A DNA stretch of 64,000 nt from Pleodorina starrii (GCA_030267565.1 BRXU01000025.1:1533501-1597500); one strand, 5' to 3'; counted from the stretch's first letter, positions 1 to 12,654 are shown. The notes: generated by a model from the letters alone, not told the origin. Translations and numbers: made by a program.

Positions 1-1
1 C

Positions 2-556
2 GCCGCCGCCGCGGCGGCAGTGCATCCCACTCCGACTGTCCCCGGTCCCAGGTCCTCGGGCAGCAAGTCGTCTGCGCTGCGGCAGCGGCTGCAGGGCAGC
101 GACGATGCGGCGGGGTACCGCATACGCAAAGGGCCCCCGACGGCGCAGCTCCAGCGACCCCAGGGGCCTGCGGGAAAGGCGGCGCCGCCGCTGCTGCCTT
201 GCGCTGGGCTGGGATGGGAATGGCGGTGGAAGGACGGCGCGTACCCGCCGCCGCCGCCGCCGCCAAGGTCGCCCGGGTGCATCCGGCCGCCGATCAGCGT
301 CGCGTGGCTGTGCGGCGGCAGGTGCCAGCGGGGCGGCGGCGGCGGACTGGCCTCCCACCACTCCTGGGACACGGCAGTCGATTCGCTGTCGCAGCCGCTG
401 TTGCTGCCGATGCTGCTGGAGCTGCTGGCGGTAGGCTGTGGCGCGCCGCCGCCGCCGCAGCCGCCGCCGCCGCTGCCGGCGCCGCCGCTGCCGGCGCCAC
501 CGGCGCTGCCGCCGTCACCAGCGGGGCTGCAGACGTCCCGCGGGAGGCCGCCGTGA
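2..556 (+). CDS. C-terminal part of an unidentified low-complexity protein (5' end outside window)
   Basis: The frame is open from the left edge to a TGA at 554-556 (184 codons), so this is the 3' part of a gene. The first 70 residues have GC-ending codons and mixed composition, with an Arg/Gln-rich stretch containing the peptide SDDAAGYRIRKGPPT, which argues for real coding. A Pro run, a Gly run, an aliphatic stretch (LLLPMLLELL) and a long Pro/Ala tail follow. No known domain is recognisable. A TGTAA signal lies 85 nt after the stop, as expected for a volvocine transcript end. The last two thirds are so repetitive that other frames are open too, and an intron inside cannot be excluded. Confidence 0.45.
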   Translation, partial: AAAAAAVHPTPTVPGPRSSGSKSSALRQRLQGSDDAAGYRIRKGPPTAQLQRPQGPAGKAAPPLLPCAGLGWEWRWKDGAYPPPPPPPRSPGCIRPPISVAWLCGGRCQRGGGGGLASHHSWDTAVDSLSQPLLLPMLLELLAVGCGAPPPPQPPPPLPAPPLPAPPALPPSPAGLQTSRGRPP

Positions 557-640
557 TCGCATGTTAGGGCCACTGCTGTGCCACAGCCAACGCTGGCGCC
601 CACACAGGCGCGTGGCGTGTTGTCCGGGATATCGGATCGC

Positions 641-645
641 TGTAA
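641..645 (+). terminator. TGTAA polyadenylation signal of the left-edge gene
   Basis: TGTAA is the usual volvocine poly(A) signal. It lies 85 nt after the stop at 556, giving a short 3' UTR. Confidence 0.45.
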
Positions 646-3600
646 GATCCGGCAAGGTGCGGCGGCTGGTGCACCCCACACGCCGGCCGCGGCCGTGAAT
701 GTCTGGGAAGCCTGTCTGCAAGGATCCATGTTCCGCGCCATCTCGTGTTTGTTGTGACCTTGTGGCGAATGCGGCTTGTGCGTATCCTTGGCGAAGGGCC
801 GATGACGCGCACGTCGAAGACAGGGAGAGGCGCCGGCACGGCAGTTGGCCAGCTAGCGTTTCGCTCTCCTAGACAGCAACCCGAGGCGCCAGCGCGAGTC
901 CGATCGATGGCTGTATCAGATCAAAGGCAGTTTGTCAGCCATGCATGGGAAGCCGTCGTCGCACGGAAGAGGCTCGTGTGCGTGGCTCGCTGACTTGTAC
1001 GCCGGCGGAATGGAGTGGCGCGCGGGTTCCTTGGTCCAGCTTCGCGGTCTGAGGATTGCGAAGCGCAGGGACATGGGCATTAGCTTTGAGTTTATTTTTT
1101 AAGCCAAGTGCTGCAAAGCCTATCACTGCGGAACGAGGCTTTCAAGAACCGCGCGCATGCAACGGGGGAGCGAGGCAGTTGAAGCGCCGGAAATGCCAGG
1201 CTGCGCTGTTGTAATGCACTTGGAGCAGGTTATTCCTATGAAACATATGTTTGCTGCATGTATACCTGCCTTCACAAAAGCTGGCTGCAAGCAACGGCCT
1301 AAACACCCTCTGCGGCGCTGAATGGCATCCTGACTGGAAGCATACAAGTTCTGCCTAACATGTAATAATATGAATTCTGACAAAAGCCACTGCAATGCTT
1401 ACCCGAAGGAAATTATTCTTATCGAATCAGCCGCCCGCCATATATCGAGAGTAGACGTGTCCTATAGCACTATACTTACTGGGCGTAAACTAAACCTTCA
1501 GACATTTCATAAGGATTTGGTCATTGGAAACAGGGGCAAGTGCCTGTATTGAGTGTTGCAATCGATCAGATAGAACAGGTAAGAGTCTAAGGGACTAGCA
1601 TACATATCTGTCAAATGAAGGACATATGCACATTTCTTTTTGGCTGTGCGAGGCCCGGAAAGTCGGGTGAACACGTACTACGCCCGCCGTATTCCGAAAA
1701 GTTTACCCACAAAGAGCGCATCGGAGGGTGACAAAAAGAAATAATGGCTTTCCACAAACCTTAAAATTATCAAACTTCAATGCATATACAAATTGTACTA
1801 ATCTAGACGTTTTCGACTGGTGCCAAATGGTGGGCGGTCACGCCTGGCTATGCGAACAGCCCCTGGCCAGTACACAGGACTTTAGGACGAACTGATTTTA
1901 GGACTAGAAATATAATATTCAAGCACCAATTACACACTATCCTACCCCTGTCCTTGTGTGATGACTACAGCGATAGGCATCGGATCCCAGAGGTACCGCA
2001 AGTAACAAGATAAAGAGTGCTTTCAGAACTATTTGCCACGTCTAAATTTTGGAGTGATTATGTTCAAGACGACTAGCTATTTGGGCAAGTGTTGGGGCCT
2101 TCAGCTTCTCCAAAGTTCCTGCGTTCATCAGCCTCCGGTACACGGTCGAGAAGACGAGCTTCGCTTCGCTTCCAGCTATTCCAAGTTGTTGTACTACTTA
2201 TATCTCTCAAGTTTCTATGAAATCCGTATCTTGCATTTATGTGCGGTTGTGCGCGCAAAGAACGCTGCACATGCCTGTCAAAGTCGAACAAAACAACAGA
2301 CCGGACATGTCCGAACGCTACTTGTCAATTAAGGTCAATTTAATCCATACCCAAACTACAGGGCGTCTCGGCGGACGGCTTGGTTTTGCACACCCGGACC
2401 GACGTCAGCATGACCCGCGGTTGGCGCGGAGGGAAACCTCCAAGCCTCCTTTGGCACATCCCAAGTACTCTAACAAGAAGAGTGATTCCAAGAGCGCGCA
2501 ACGGACAATGCCGGGAAATCGCAAGCCCGGCCCCACCGTGAGCCCGTGACGCATCGTGATATTGTCTTTTCACTTGCGCTCGTATTTGCATCGGGCGGGC
2601 GGGCCATCCAGTTCGAGTGGTAATGAGTAAGGTTAGGCCCCCACAGATGCCTTAGGCTTCCACAGATGCCTTCGGAACAGTTTGGAACGCCGCGAAAAGC
2701 GAAGTGAAGGCGCTCCGCGAAGCTAGGGTCGCGCTCGCGCTTCGGCAGCGTAGGCTGTCGCCCTGCGCCTTCTCCAACAGTCAGACAGCGCAGCGCTACA
2801 AACAATTTACAAAAAGCTGCCAGTGACCGTTCCACCGAATCGCTCCTGACTTCTAACTGAAACGTGTTCAAACCTTTGACGTCAACTGCGCAAGTTCCGA
2901 ACTTCAAACAATTCCTGCTGCGTCTCGGCCGCCTGTCCGCCACTAGACCCCTCAAAAATTGCTGGGCTGGGAAGGGACATCAAGCTACCGATGTTTGCCG
3001 CCTAGGTGGAGCTGTGGAGCTGTGGCCCGGCGCCATGCACCCTTCACCTGCCCCACACAAATGAATTCCCTTCGCCTTCCCTTCGCCTCGGTCACTTTCG
3101 CTTCTGGTGTTCTTTTTCTCATCGTCCCTCCTTGTCCAGAACCCCACCCGCCAGCCAGCTGGACGGCCGGCAGGCGCACAGGCGGGGAACTCGGCGCACC
3201 GGAGGGCGGCCCGGATCATTCCTGGCAGTGGTGGTGGTGGTGGTGGTGGAGTTCAGCAGCGGACTTGAGCGGGACAAGTTCCAGAGGAAACCCTGAGTTA
3301 AGGCAAAAGCCAGCAGGCTCCAGGCGGACAAAAGCCAAGGGCCTACTACCAAGCAAGGGGGGCGGTGAGGCAGCGGACTTCGGGTTTTTGGGCGGGGCCC
3401 CAGCGCGAAGCGCCCAGGGGGGCCCCGCCCTGTAGGATTGCCCATGTCCGTGCGTGCGTGCATGCGTGTATGTGAAGTAATAGGGGAAGTCAAGAATCTC
3501 GGCCATCGGAAAGGCTGCATAAGTAAAAGATTACATTCTTTATTGCACGGTAAATTTATTATTGGAACCCAACCTCGTTTAGGAACCCAACCAGTTTGGC

Positions 3601-5104
3601 AGTCTCCATGGACCGAGGCCGAGGTCAAACCATCACCTCTCGGCCTATAATTAATTCCAGAAGAGTCATCGTTCCTTAAGGTAGAATTCTGACATGAAGG
3701 CGTGAAATGAATCTTCGTTTCGGAAACAAACTATGTTTGCATTGCGAACATTCGTCCCGCGACCACACCACAGCAGCTCTGCTAGCCGGTCCGATCGTCT
3801 TGACGCATATTGCTATTACAAAGGTTGCAAGGTGCAAACCATGAGGTGCCAACTGCTGGTTGTTGGACGCCAAGCCGCCGATGCACGCACGATTCATCTG
3901 CGGGCCGCCGCCCAACAAGTCCAGTCGGCAACCTAGGGGACTTCTACTTTCCAAGTCCTGATGTTAATGTTGTCAAGCCTCCTCTATGACGAATACCTCG
4001 GTAGCGAAGCCTGTGCACTCTCGTCGGCAACTGCACGTCATCATCGCGACCCTCTCAAACAGTTCCGCTGTCCTTCTATTGGCAAGTCAGCCTGCGTGAT
4101 GTGTAAATGATACACTGCATGTCTACTGTCAAGTAACTTCAGCCAATGCGCTGGCCGGAAGAGTTGCACAGTGCCGAGGCGGCGCACGATGCTAAACATG
4201 GGGCGGATTGCTGAAAGCTCTGGATGTCTATCAGCAGGAATGTTGACACTCTCACACTTCACGCCCTCGCCGCCCTAGAATGCAAGGATTACAAGGGGAA
4301 CCGAGGGTCACATCGGTTGCTAGCCGTACATGCTAGACGGACTGCCCTTCAACTCCACCCGTACGGATTGAACGGGGCCCCGCCCTTTTTCCGGCTTCAA
4401 GGAAGCCGACACCAACCCCTTGTCAGACTTGAATGGTTCCGGAGCAGCCATCCGAGAGGCGTTCGAGGGGGTTGCTCGCCAGTCGCCACCCGTCGAGTTG
4501 GGGCTCGGGGGGGCGGGAATAGGGAAGCGAGGGGGGGAAGGCACGCATACACGCCAGTGACACCGGCCGTTCGTGATGGCGTTGGCTTGACAGGCGCCGG
4601 GAGGGCACCGCACCGCTGGCAGGATGCCAATGGCAGGGCGCCACTCCCCCCCGCTGGCTCCTAGAACGCTGCAAGCAGGGTTCGATGCCCGGTTGGTTGG
4701 TGCTCGCAGAAGCCCCGTCGTGTATCACAGTGTATCACGCCACCTCGCAAAAGGCCGTTCCCCTCTGCCCCACGTCCCGTTGCCGCCCTCAGCCGCCCTC
4801 GGCCCCCTCGCCCACCACCCGCCACCCTCAAAACGGGCCGCTCTGCCTCCCCACGTGCAACGTCCCCCTCTTCCACCCCCCGAACAACGGAACGACGGCC
4901 CCACGTGTCAGCTGTCAGGTCGATCATTTCAGATCATCAATGCGGGGTATTGAAAGAATGGGTCTTGATGCTACTAGAGCGCACATTCACAACACGACGG
5001 CGCCAGAGAGGACGCAGCGCAGTGCAGCATACCGCGACACACACCCCTGCCGAGGGCCTGGACATCCCCCCCTCCCCCCGCGCCCCGCCGTAAGAATGAC
5101 GACG
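646..5104. other. AT-richer spacer between two convergent genes; no gene recognised
   Basis: GC content falls sharply after 650. Reading both strands I found no ORF with convincing composition or splice structure. It holds a (GTG)n run at about 3229-3249, a duplicated 13-mer (CCACAGATGCCTT) near 2640-2672, and a perfect GC-rich inverted repeat at 3390-3430. Decayed transposon sequence is possible but I could not recognise a family. Confidence 0.4.
3390..3430. repeat. Perfect 12-bp inverted repeat (GC-rich hairpin)
   Basis: Left arm GGGCGGGGCCCC at 3390-3401 and right arm GGGGCCCCGCCC at 3419-3430 are exact reverse complements around a 17-nt loop. It could form a stable hairpin. It is not next to any recognised gene end. 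Confidence 0.6.
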
Positions 5105-5122
5105 ACATTAAAAAACAACAAA

Positions 5123-5127
5123 TTACA
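5123..5127 (-). terminator. TGTAA polyadenylation signal of the MYB gene
   Basis: TTACA on the plus strand is TGTAA on the minus strand. It is the first such signal after the MYB stop at 6366 and would give a 3' UTR of about 1.25 kb that includes a short GTTATTCC tandem near 5630-5655. Confidence 0.45.
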
Positions 5128-6365
5128 CGGCAGCGATCAACGTCAGGCGCGGCAGACGCGCAAAAACGCACCCACATGTCCCTCTCGGGGGAACCGGACC
5201 GGGCAGGGCAGGACAGGGCCGGACTGGTCTGGCATGAGAAGTGTCCTCTGTCCTCGCAGCTTCGCTCCAACCATTCATCCCTGCTCACGTTTCGCGGGCG
5301 TGGTTGGTGGCAATGTGGGGACGCTGGTGACAATGTGGGGACGTTCGCCGTTCAGCAGCGAAATGCGGAAGGATGCGTCTCCCCCGGGGGGTCGCCCCCC
5401 ACCGAGATGCGAGAGCCCACTTGCCCGCCCCAACCCTCACAGCCGCGGCCCGAGTCGCCCTTCCGGTCAACAACACTAAATAAACCCCCTACGCAGACAA
5501 ATCCCACAAAGGGCGTCCCAATGGTCCCACCATTTTCATTTCGTATTTGTTTGGCGTGTGCATGGCCACATACAACAAGGTACGTAAATACCCCCCTTGA
5601 TGACGCGGGCTGCCCCCACCGTATTCCGTTATTCCGTTATTCCGTTATTCCGTATTCCACCCAACGGCCAACCTCCCCAACCAACCACAACCATCCAATT
5701 TAATATTTAAAACCAAGTAACCAACCATCTCATCATAAATCCCATGCTGCAACACAGGCAAATGCCCCTCTGTACCACTAGGGCCCAATTCACCAGAGCG
5801 CGTCCTGTTGTAAAAACAAACCCTCGCCGCTGCCGCTGCTGCCCTCGCCGCCCCTATCGTATTCATGAACTTGCCTCGCGCACAACCAACTCACCGGACT
5901 TCCAACCACGTTCGGCACTTCGAGCTCTTGCGCCATGCAGTCCCAGTCCCAGTCCCAGCCCGTCCCTCCCCCGATCTCCCTCCCCCGCTCTCCCGGCCCC
6001 GTCGATGCCAGCGCAGGCTCAGGCTCAGGCTCCGGTTCAGGCAGGCGCCACGGCACACGCCGTGCGCGTGGCTCGGGGCCGGCACACCTCGCCCACTCTC
6101 AACGCCCCTCAGGAGCCCCAATACCCGAATACCGGTATACCTTTGGCTGTTTTGTCGACAGTGCCTCCAGCGTCGAGAGGCAGCTGCGCTTCCTCTGAGT
6201 CTGCAAAGACCCCATCAGGGGCAACGTGGCCACGCGGCCACACGCGGTTGGGACCGGAATGTACCATTTGGGTATCCACCACTGCCTGTCAAGTGTAGAA
6301 AACCGTCCTCCACCAACTCCAGTCAGGGCTCCCTCATTGCAAAGCTCCCGCCCTTGTGCCACTCC

Positions 6366-7537
6366 CTAGTCCCCCGCCCTAGCGCCTCCCAGATCTCCCC
6401 CCTCCCCCAGGAAGGCTGCGATGTCCTCATCACACAGCCCCATCGTCACCGCCGCGTCCGTCGTGAGCGTTCGCGCCGGCTGCCAAGCACCGCCACCGCC
6501 ACCACCTCCGCCAAGGCCACCGCCACCCCGTCCGCAAACGCCACCAGCGGCTAGCTTCGACGACGACGACGAAAAGTCACCCCCCGGATCCGATGCGCGA
6601 ATCCCGCCACCGCCGCCACGGTGTAGCGCGCCGCCGGTGTCGTAAGCAGCGGAGCTGCCGTTGAGCCCAAGCCGCAGCGCTAACCTCGATCCCAGACCCA
6701 GCGCCGCCGCAGACCCGCCGCCGCCATCCACTCGCGCCCTGCCGTCACCGCTGCTGCCACATCCGCGGCCGCCGTCGCCGCCGCCGGTGCTACTGCAGCT
6801 GTTGGTGTAGGGCACGGGCCCCGGAGAGATGCCAGCCCGGGGGTTGCCACCATCGCGCAGCCCAGTCATCGCCGTCGCTGTGGCTTCCGCTGGAGGCCCC
6901 ACTAGCGGCGGCGGCGCCGCCGCCGCCGCCAGCGCATCGGCGGGAGCAGGGAGCGGTCCCATGGAGCCGCCCGCTGCGGACGTCGCCGCCGTCGCCGGCG
7001 CAGGGGGCTCCGGAACCGTGGTGGAGCCGCGTCCGGCCCTCAGGCCGGTTCCGACATTTGAGCCGAGGCCGAGGCAGGCGGCGGTGGCGGCGGCGGCCGC
7101 AGGCCCATGGCATGAAGCCAGCGCGGGCTGCGCCAGGGAGGGCCTTTCCGCCGAGGCGGCGACCCAGTCTTCTGGGGCCATGGTTCGGTCGTTTGGACCC
7201 ATGGGTCGGTCCGCCGCCGCCGCAGCCGCGTCGTCCACGGTAGCCAGCATCCCCACCTCCGACGCAGCTGGATCTGGATCCAGATCCGGATCTGGTTCGT
7301 CCGCCTGGCCGAGTCGTGCCAGCAGCTCATCAAAAGAATCTCGCGAGCCCAACTGCAGCTGCAGCTGCATCTGCTCTCGCTCGAACGAATTCCGGGAGCC
7401 CAGCAGCATCAGCTGAGTGGCAGCAGCAGCATCTGGTGCTCTCGCTGCCAGTCGAGGTCATGCTGCTGTTGTTGCTGTTGCTGCCGCTGTCGTTGTTGGT
7501 GTTGCGGTTGGTGTTGTTGTTGCTGCGGTTGGTGTTG

Positions 7538-7569
<32 letters not shown>

Positions 7570-10500
7570 GGTGCTGCTGGTGCTGCTGCAGCGGTGGTGG
7601 TGGCTGTTGGGGGCCGGGGGACAGCGTGGGCGTCTGCATCAGTTGCCTCGGCAGCAATGGCGACCGTGTATGCTGCTGCTGCTGCTGCTCCTGCTGCCCC
7701 TGGTCCGCCCGAAGGTGTGCCCCCGCCCCCGCCGCCGCGCCAAGCCCCATTCCGTGTTGCTGGTGCTGCTGAGCCTGCTGGTGCCGGTTCTGTTGCTGCT
7801 GCGGTGAGGGAGGCCGCATCAAAGCAAACCCGCGCTGGAGCCCCGAAAAGCCCTCGGATCCTCGGACATCCAAAACCGCCCCGGACGAGCCCCGCAGCAG
7901 CGAACTCAGCCCTGCGCCGGCGCCCGAAGCCACCGGCGCTGCCGCTGCTCCGGAACCAGTCGCCGCCGCCGCGCCCGCCGCAGCGCCGCGCCCGAACAGC
8001 GACGATGACAACGAAGACGACGGAGTCGACGACGCGCGCGCGGGCAGGCGCGACGATGGCGCGTCCAGCGAAAAGTAGCCTCCCTCCTCGGCGGCCTCGT
8101 GCACGCCGCCGCCGCCGGCCGTCTCCTCCCTGTCTAGCCCGCAAACGCGCGGCGGTTGAAGCAGCGACTGTGGGCCCTGCCGGTGCTGCTGCTGCTGGTA
8201 CGATTGCTGCTGCTGGTGCGGCTGCTGCTGTGCGGCACCGTCCGTTGAGTCAAGCCACATTGCGCTCACACTCACGTGGTCCATCGTGGTATTTTGGCTC
8301 GGCGTGGCGACGCCGACGGTGCTCTGGCGCGCGGCGGCGGCGGCGGCGGTCGACAGCGACATCGAAAGTGCCAGATCGCCCATGGTCAAGTCCACTGTAT
8401 CCATCGCCGTCCCCGCTGCCGCTGCGCCCTCCGCCGCCGGCGGCGCGGCCGCCGCCAGCGCGGCGTCGCTGTCAAAGACCGCGACGGCGGCGGCGGTGGC
8501 GGCGCCGTCGACGGCCGTGCTGCTGCAGGAAAGTCGGTGCAGCGGCTGCAGCGGCGGCGGTGATGGAGCCGGCGGCGCGATGCCTGGGGCGGAGACGTGG
8601 CGCGGACGTGACGGCTGCAGCTGCGGCTGCAGCTGCTGCTGCTGTGGCGGAAAGAGGTCGTGGACCGCCAGGCCGACAGGTGAGGGCGGCATTGACAGCG
8701 ACGTCAGCGAGCGCGACGGCGCCGCCGCTGCCGCCGCCGCCGCCGCCGGGTCGTATCCGGCGGGAATGCCGGTCGTGGATCGACGAACCGGCGGCGCGAG
8801 CTGACGGCTGGCCAGTGGCTGATGTTGGTGCAGATGCTGGTGTAGCAGCTGCTGCCGCATTGCCCAAAGCCCGGACGATGCGCCTCCGCCCCCGCCCCCG
8901 CCCTCGCGCCAAGCAGTATCACCACCGCCCAGCAGGCCCGCTCCACCGTCGCCGCCGCCTTCGCCCAATCCGCCGCCGTCATCCAGTCTGTCGCCGCCGC
9001 CGCCGACGTCGACGCCGCTGCTGTAACGGAAGCCAAAGTTGAGGGTGGCGCTGCGGTAAGCGCCGGGCGCGACGCCGCTCTCGCTGCCGGTTCGTTGGAG
9101 GTGGGAGGAGCCGAAGGAAGCTGGGCCCATGCGCGGGTAGTGTGGAACGGGGCTGTCCTCCAGCGCCGCAATCCGAGGCGGCAGCGGCCCAGAGTCCCCG
9201 GCGGTGTGGCCGCCCATCGCCTGCTGCTGGTGCTGCTGCTGCTGCTGCTGCACCGCCGACTGCGCCTGCGGCAGTTGTGGTGGTGGGTACAAGACTTGCT
9301 GCTGCTGCTGCTGCTGCTGGTGCTGGTGCGGGTCGGTGCGGGGCTGTTGTGGCAGTCCGAGGGCCTGCGGAAATGGGGCCCGCTGGTCGTCTGCATGCGG
9401 CCTGGTCGACTGCAGGAGAAGGTCCGACAACCCGGGGTGGTCTTGACCCGGCGTCTGCATCTGCATCTGCAGCTGTTGCAGCTCCTGCTGCTGATGATGT
9501 TGGCGGGTCTGCTGTTGCTGCTGCTGTTGCTGCTGTGGGTAGGTGTACTGTTGCGGTTGCGGCTGCAGAAGCAGTGCCTGTGTCTGTTGCTGCTGCTGTT
9601 GCAGATGTAGCAGTTGCTGCTGTCGGCTCTGAAAAGGCGCCGCCGCCGAAAGTTGTAGTTGCTGCTGCTGTTGCTGCTGCAGAGGCGGCGGCGGCGCGGC
9701 GAGCTGTCTTTGTTGTTGTTGTAGTTGCTGCTGTTGCTGTTGCGGGAACTGCGACGACGGCTGCAGCTGCTGCGGCTGCGGCTGCTGCTGCTGCTGCTGG
9801 TTGTACCCCACGGGCGATATAAGGCCCGCAGGCAAGCCGCCCGCCGCCGTCACCGTCGCCGCGCCACCGCCCGGACTGCGCCAGTCCGTGGCCCCCGGCG
9901 CAGCGGCGGGCCCGGCGGCGGCGGCACTGGCGAATGAGGCCATAGGGCCCGTTTGCAGCCCTCCGGGTTCGAAGGCCACCTGCAAAGGGGAGACACAGCC
10001 GTATTTTTGCGCCCGCATCTTTGCCCCTATGCATGCCGCTACCCGCACCCGCACCTGCACCCGGACCCCCGTAACTCTGGGTAGTTTCCGCCCGCAACAC
10101 GACCGCGCCGGATCCCTCACCTGACCCCATCCCCGTTCAAGCGCCAGCCCAGCGACGCCGTTGCAGGACGCTGCAGGCCGTGGAGATGCACAGGGGAGGC
10201 AGGCGGGGGAGGCAGGCGGGGGAGGCAGGCGGGGGAGGCAGGCGGGGGAGGCAGGCGGGGGAGGCAGGCGGGGAAGGCAGGTGGGGTAGGCAGGTGTGGT
10301 AGGCAGTTGGGGAAGGCAGGTGGGGTAGGCAGTTGGGGAAGGCAGGTGGGGTAGGCAGGTGGGGTAGGCAGGTGGGGTAGGCAGGTGGGGTAGGCAGGTG
10401 GGGTAGGCAGTTGGGGAAGGCAGGTGGGGTAGGCAGGTGGGGTAGGCAGGTGGGGTAGGCAGGTGGGGAAGGCAGGTGGGGGACGGGCGCAGTTTGGTAA

Positions 10501-12654
10501 GGAGGGGGGATGTGGGATGGGTTGGAACTCGGAAGGGGTCACCCACCGGGCCGAGGGGCGGAGGGCAGGTGTCGGGCAGATGCCCCACACATGCAGCTGA
10601 GCATGACGGTACGTGGTGCGATGTATGTGCTTCGAAATCAGGTTAACAGAGGTGGCGACTGGCGAGGCTGGAGAGGAACGAAAGAGGGCTTAGGGCCCTA
10701 AAGGCCCGGTTCACGGCAGGGAGGGCGAGAGGGAGGGCGCCCATAGGCAACCGCTTGAGTCGTCCAAAGGCAACGTGACTTTGCGTCGTCGAAAAAAAAA
10801 GGAAGCCACCGGCAAACAACCGAAGGCAAACAGCTGAAGGCACCCGCACGATGGGCGTCCTGTCGCGGTCGCCCGGGCAAACGAACCGACCCACCGACCC
10901 ACCTCGCAGCGGCGACGGCCCCGGGGACAGAGCGCCGGAGCTACCCGGCACGCTCCCGCGGCGGTACGGCGCCATCCGAGGCGACGGTCCGGCGCTGACG
11001 CTGCCGGCACCGGGCCCAGGCCCTGTTCCCAGCGCGGCAGCAGTCCCGGAGGCGGAGGCAGCGACGCCGCTGCCACTGCACGACATCTGTACGGCCTTGT
11101 CGTACGCGGCGCGCCTCGCGGCGGCGTCATCGGGGCAGTCGCGCACCAATTGGACGTAGCAGAATAGCAGCGATGAACGGCGGCAGGTCTTGGCGCGGAC
11201 GGTGCTGTGCCACCTGTGAGTGTACGGCAACAAGAGTACGGCATGACACGGTCGGAAGCGCTGCCGTTGGGGCGTTCCTTACCTGCCCTGGGACCCGGTC
11301 CCCTACGGGGAAGAGAGACGACGGGACCTCCTGCACGGCTGCAAGTGCCAACAAAGTGCGTCCCCCCGGTCCGCGCCCCACTCCAGGTTCAAGACCAAGA
11401 ACGAACCAACCCGGCAGCCCCAACCCAACGGATCTGACCCGGCCCGACGAGATCCGGCCCGACTCAATTTGGCCAACCCAATTCAACCCAAATCCAACTC
11501 GCCCCGACCCACATCGACGTCGCAAGCGCTTTCACCCGAGCTTTGCCCCTCTCCGCCCGCGCCAAACCCCTGCTCCAGTCCCCGGGATCCGGCTTATCCG
11601 TGGATAACCCCCACATACACCACTCACAGGTTCTTGATATCGTTGTCTGGAGGCAGTGAAGGTCAGAGGACCGGCGGTTTTCGGCGGCAGAAGATTGACG
11701 GCCCGCGCGGGCGCGCAAGAAGAGGTGCGGGGAGAGAGCGGGGACGTAGCGTGCGGAGCCAACCACCAACCACCAACGGGCAACAATCGCGGGGGCGCCA
11801 CGCCGGTAAGCCGGTGAGCCCCCGAGAAACGTTGGTGGATGGTTTCGGAGTCGGGCCGCCAGGCAGGGAGGGAAGGGAAGGGAAGGGAAGGGAAGGGAAG
11901 GAAGCGAGGGAGGCAAGGGAAAGGGGGAGGGAGGGAAGGGAGGGAGGTAGGAAGAGAAGAAGGGAGGGAAGGAAAGGGAGAAAGAGAGGGAGGGAAGGGA
12001 GGGTGTCACTTTTCCTGACAGGCCATGCCGGTTTTGTGTTGTTGTTCCAGCGGGCCCCAGACTCTCCAAGGCGTGCGTGTGCAATGCTGTTGCCTGTTGG
12101 AAAGTAGAAACGGGTGGCCAGCGGAGGCGCACGTGCATACGCACCCACCCGTACGGCCAGGAAGGTACTTGGCGATTGCGGACCACCTGTGGGAATCGTG
12201 GACAGTCACGGGGACGATGTGGGCCTAATGGAAATGTGGTGTGGTGGAATATAGCTCCTATTACAGGTGTGTGCGGAGAATAAAGGGGCGGTCATCGGGT
12301 GCCACCCTTCATGCGAGCGGCTCATAAACCAAGAGGCAGGACAAGATATCGGCTCTGGACTGTGGCATCCAGAATGCGATGGGAGAGTACGTGCCGCTTG
12401 TGAGCTGCTGGCTGATGCTGCCGGATTCGTCCCTCTCATTACATAAAGCTTGCAATAACACACCTGTTGCCAAGCTGACAATGGCGAAACGCCAAAGTAT
12501 TCTCTTCCTGGGACAGCCAATGCATCCGTCGACTGGACCGGGCGTCCAGGGCGGAAGTGCTGGCATTGCGCTGTACTCCACGCACAACCGCCGATGGATT
12601 TGATGTGTCTTGAAGCTGGACGGTTTCACCCACGTTGTGTCCCGGGGCATCCAT
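6366..12654 (-). CDS. Single-repeat MYB transcription factor with Gln-rich C-terminal region
   Basis: Likely a nuclear DNA-binding regulator. Exons in transcript order: 12654-12464, 12186-12149, 11646-11628 (19 nt), 11213-10903, 10596-10547 (weakest), and 9979 onward. All junctions are GT-AG and phases agree. The ATG at 12654 follows an in-frame TGA 21 nt upstream. Residues 46-91 form one R3-type MYB repeat: Trp46, Trp65 and Trp84 spaced exactly 18 residues apart, with NRWSAIAKYLPGRTDNDIKN as the recognition-helix block. No second repeat is visible in the 45 residues before it. Residues after 200 are Gln, His, Ala, Gly and Ser runs typical of activation regions. The last exon either reads to TGA at 7409 (1059 residues) or splices 8276 to 7412 and ends at 6366 (1119 residues). 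Target genes are unknown. Confidence 0.7.
10193..10482. repeat. 13-bp G-rich minisatellite in a MYB-gene intron
   Basis: About 22 tandem 13-bp units fall into two blocks: a GAGGCAGGCGGGG type, then a GGTGGGGTAGGCA type with interspersed GTTGGGGAAGGCA variants. On the minus strand it reads in frame as Pro/Tyr/Cys/Leu repeats, but it sits between a good donor (10546) and a strong acceptor (9980), so I treat it as intronic. Confidence 0.75.
11863..12000. repeat. Purine-only GGAAG/GGGA tract in a MYB-gene intron
   Basis: About 140 bp of nearly pure purine on the plus strand (pyrimidine on the transcribed minus strand), upstream of the acceptor of the 19-nt exon. Such tracts can form triplex DNA. 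Here it mostly looks like simple-sequence expansion. Confidence 0.65.

Noticed and set aside
4224..5479. Plus-strand Pro/Arg-rich ORFs
   Set aside because: Poor composition, no splice logic, and the region overlaps the probable MYB 3' UTR and spacer.
7417..9042. 541-codon plus-strand ORF
   Set aside because: It is the antisense shadow of the MYB gene's Gln/Ala repeats. Arg/Ala-only composition, no splice context, and the minus strand carries the MYB exons.
10121..10170. 50-nt exon in the MYB gene (RPATASLGWRLNGDGV)
   Set aside because: Borders are good, but including it breaks the frame of the long Gln-rich exon. Kept only as a possible alternative exon.
10193..10482. Possible CRISPR-like array
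   Set aside because: Units are contiguous 13-mers with no spacers, in a eukaryotic intron.
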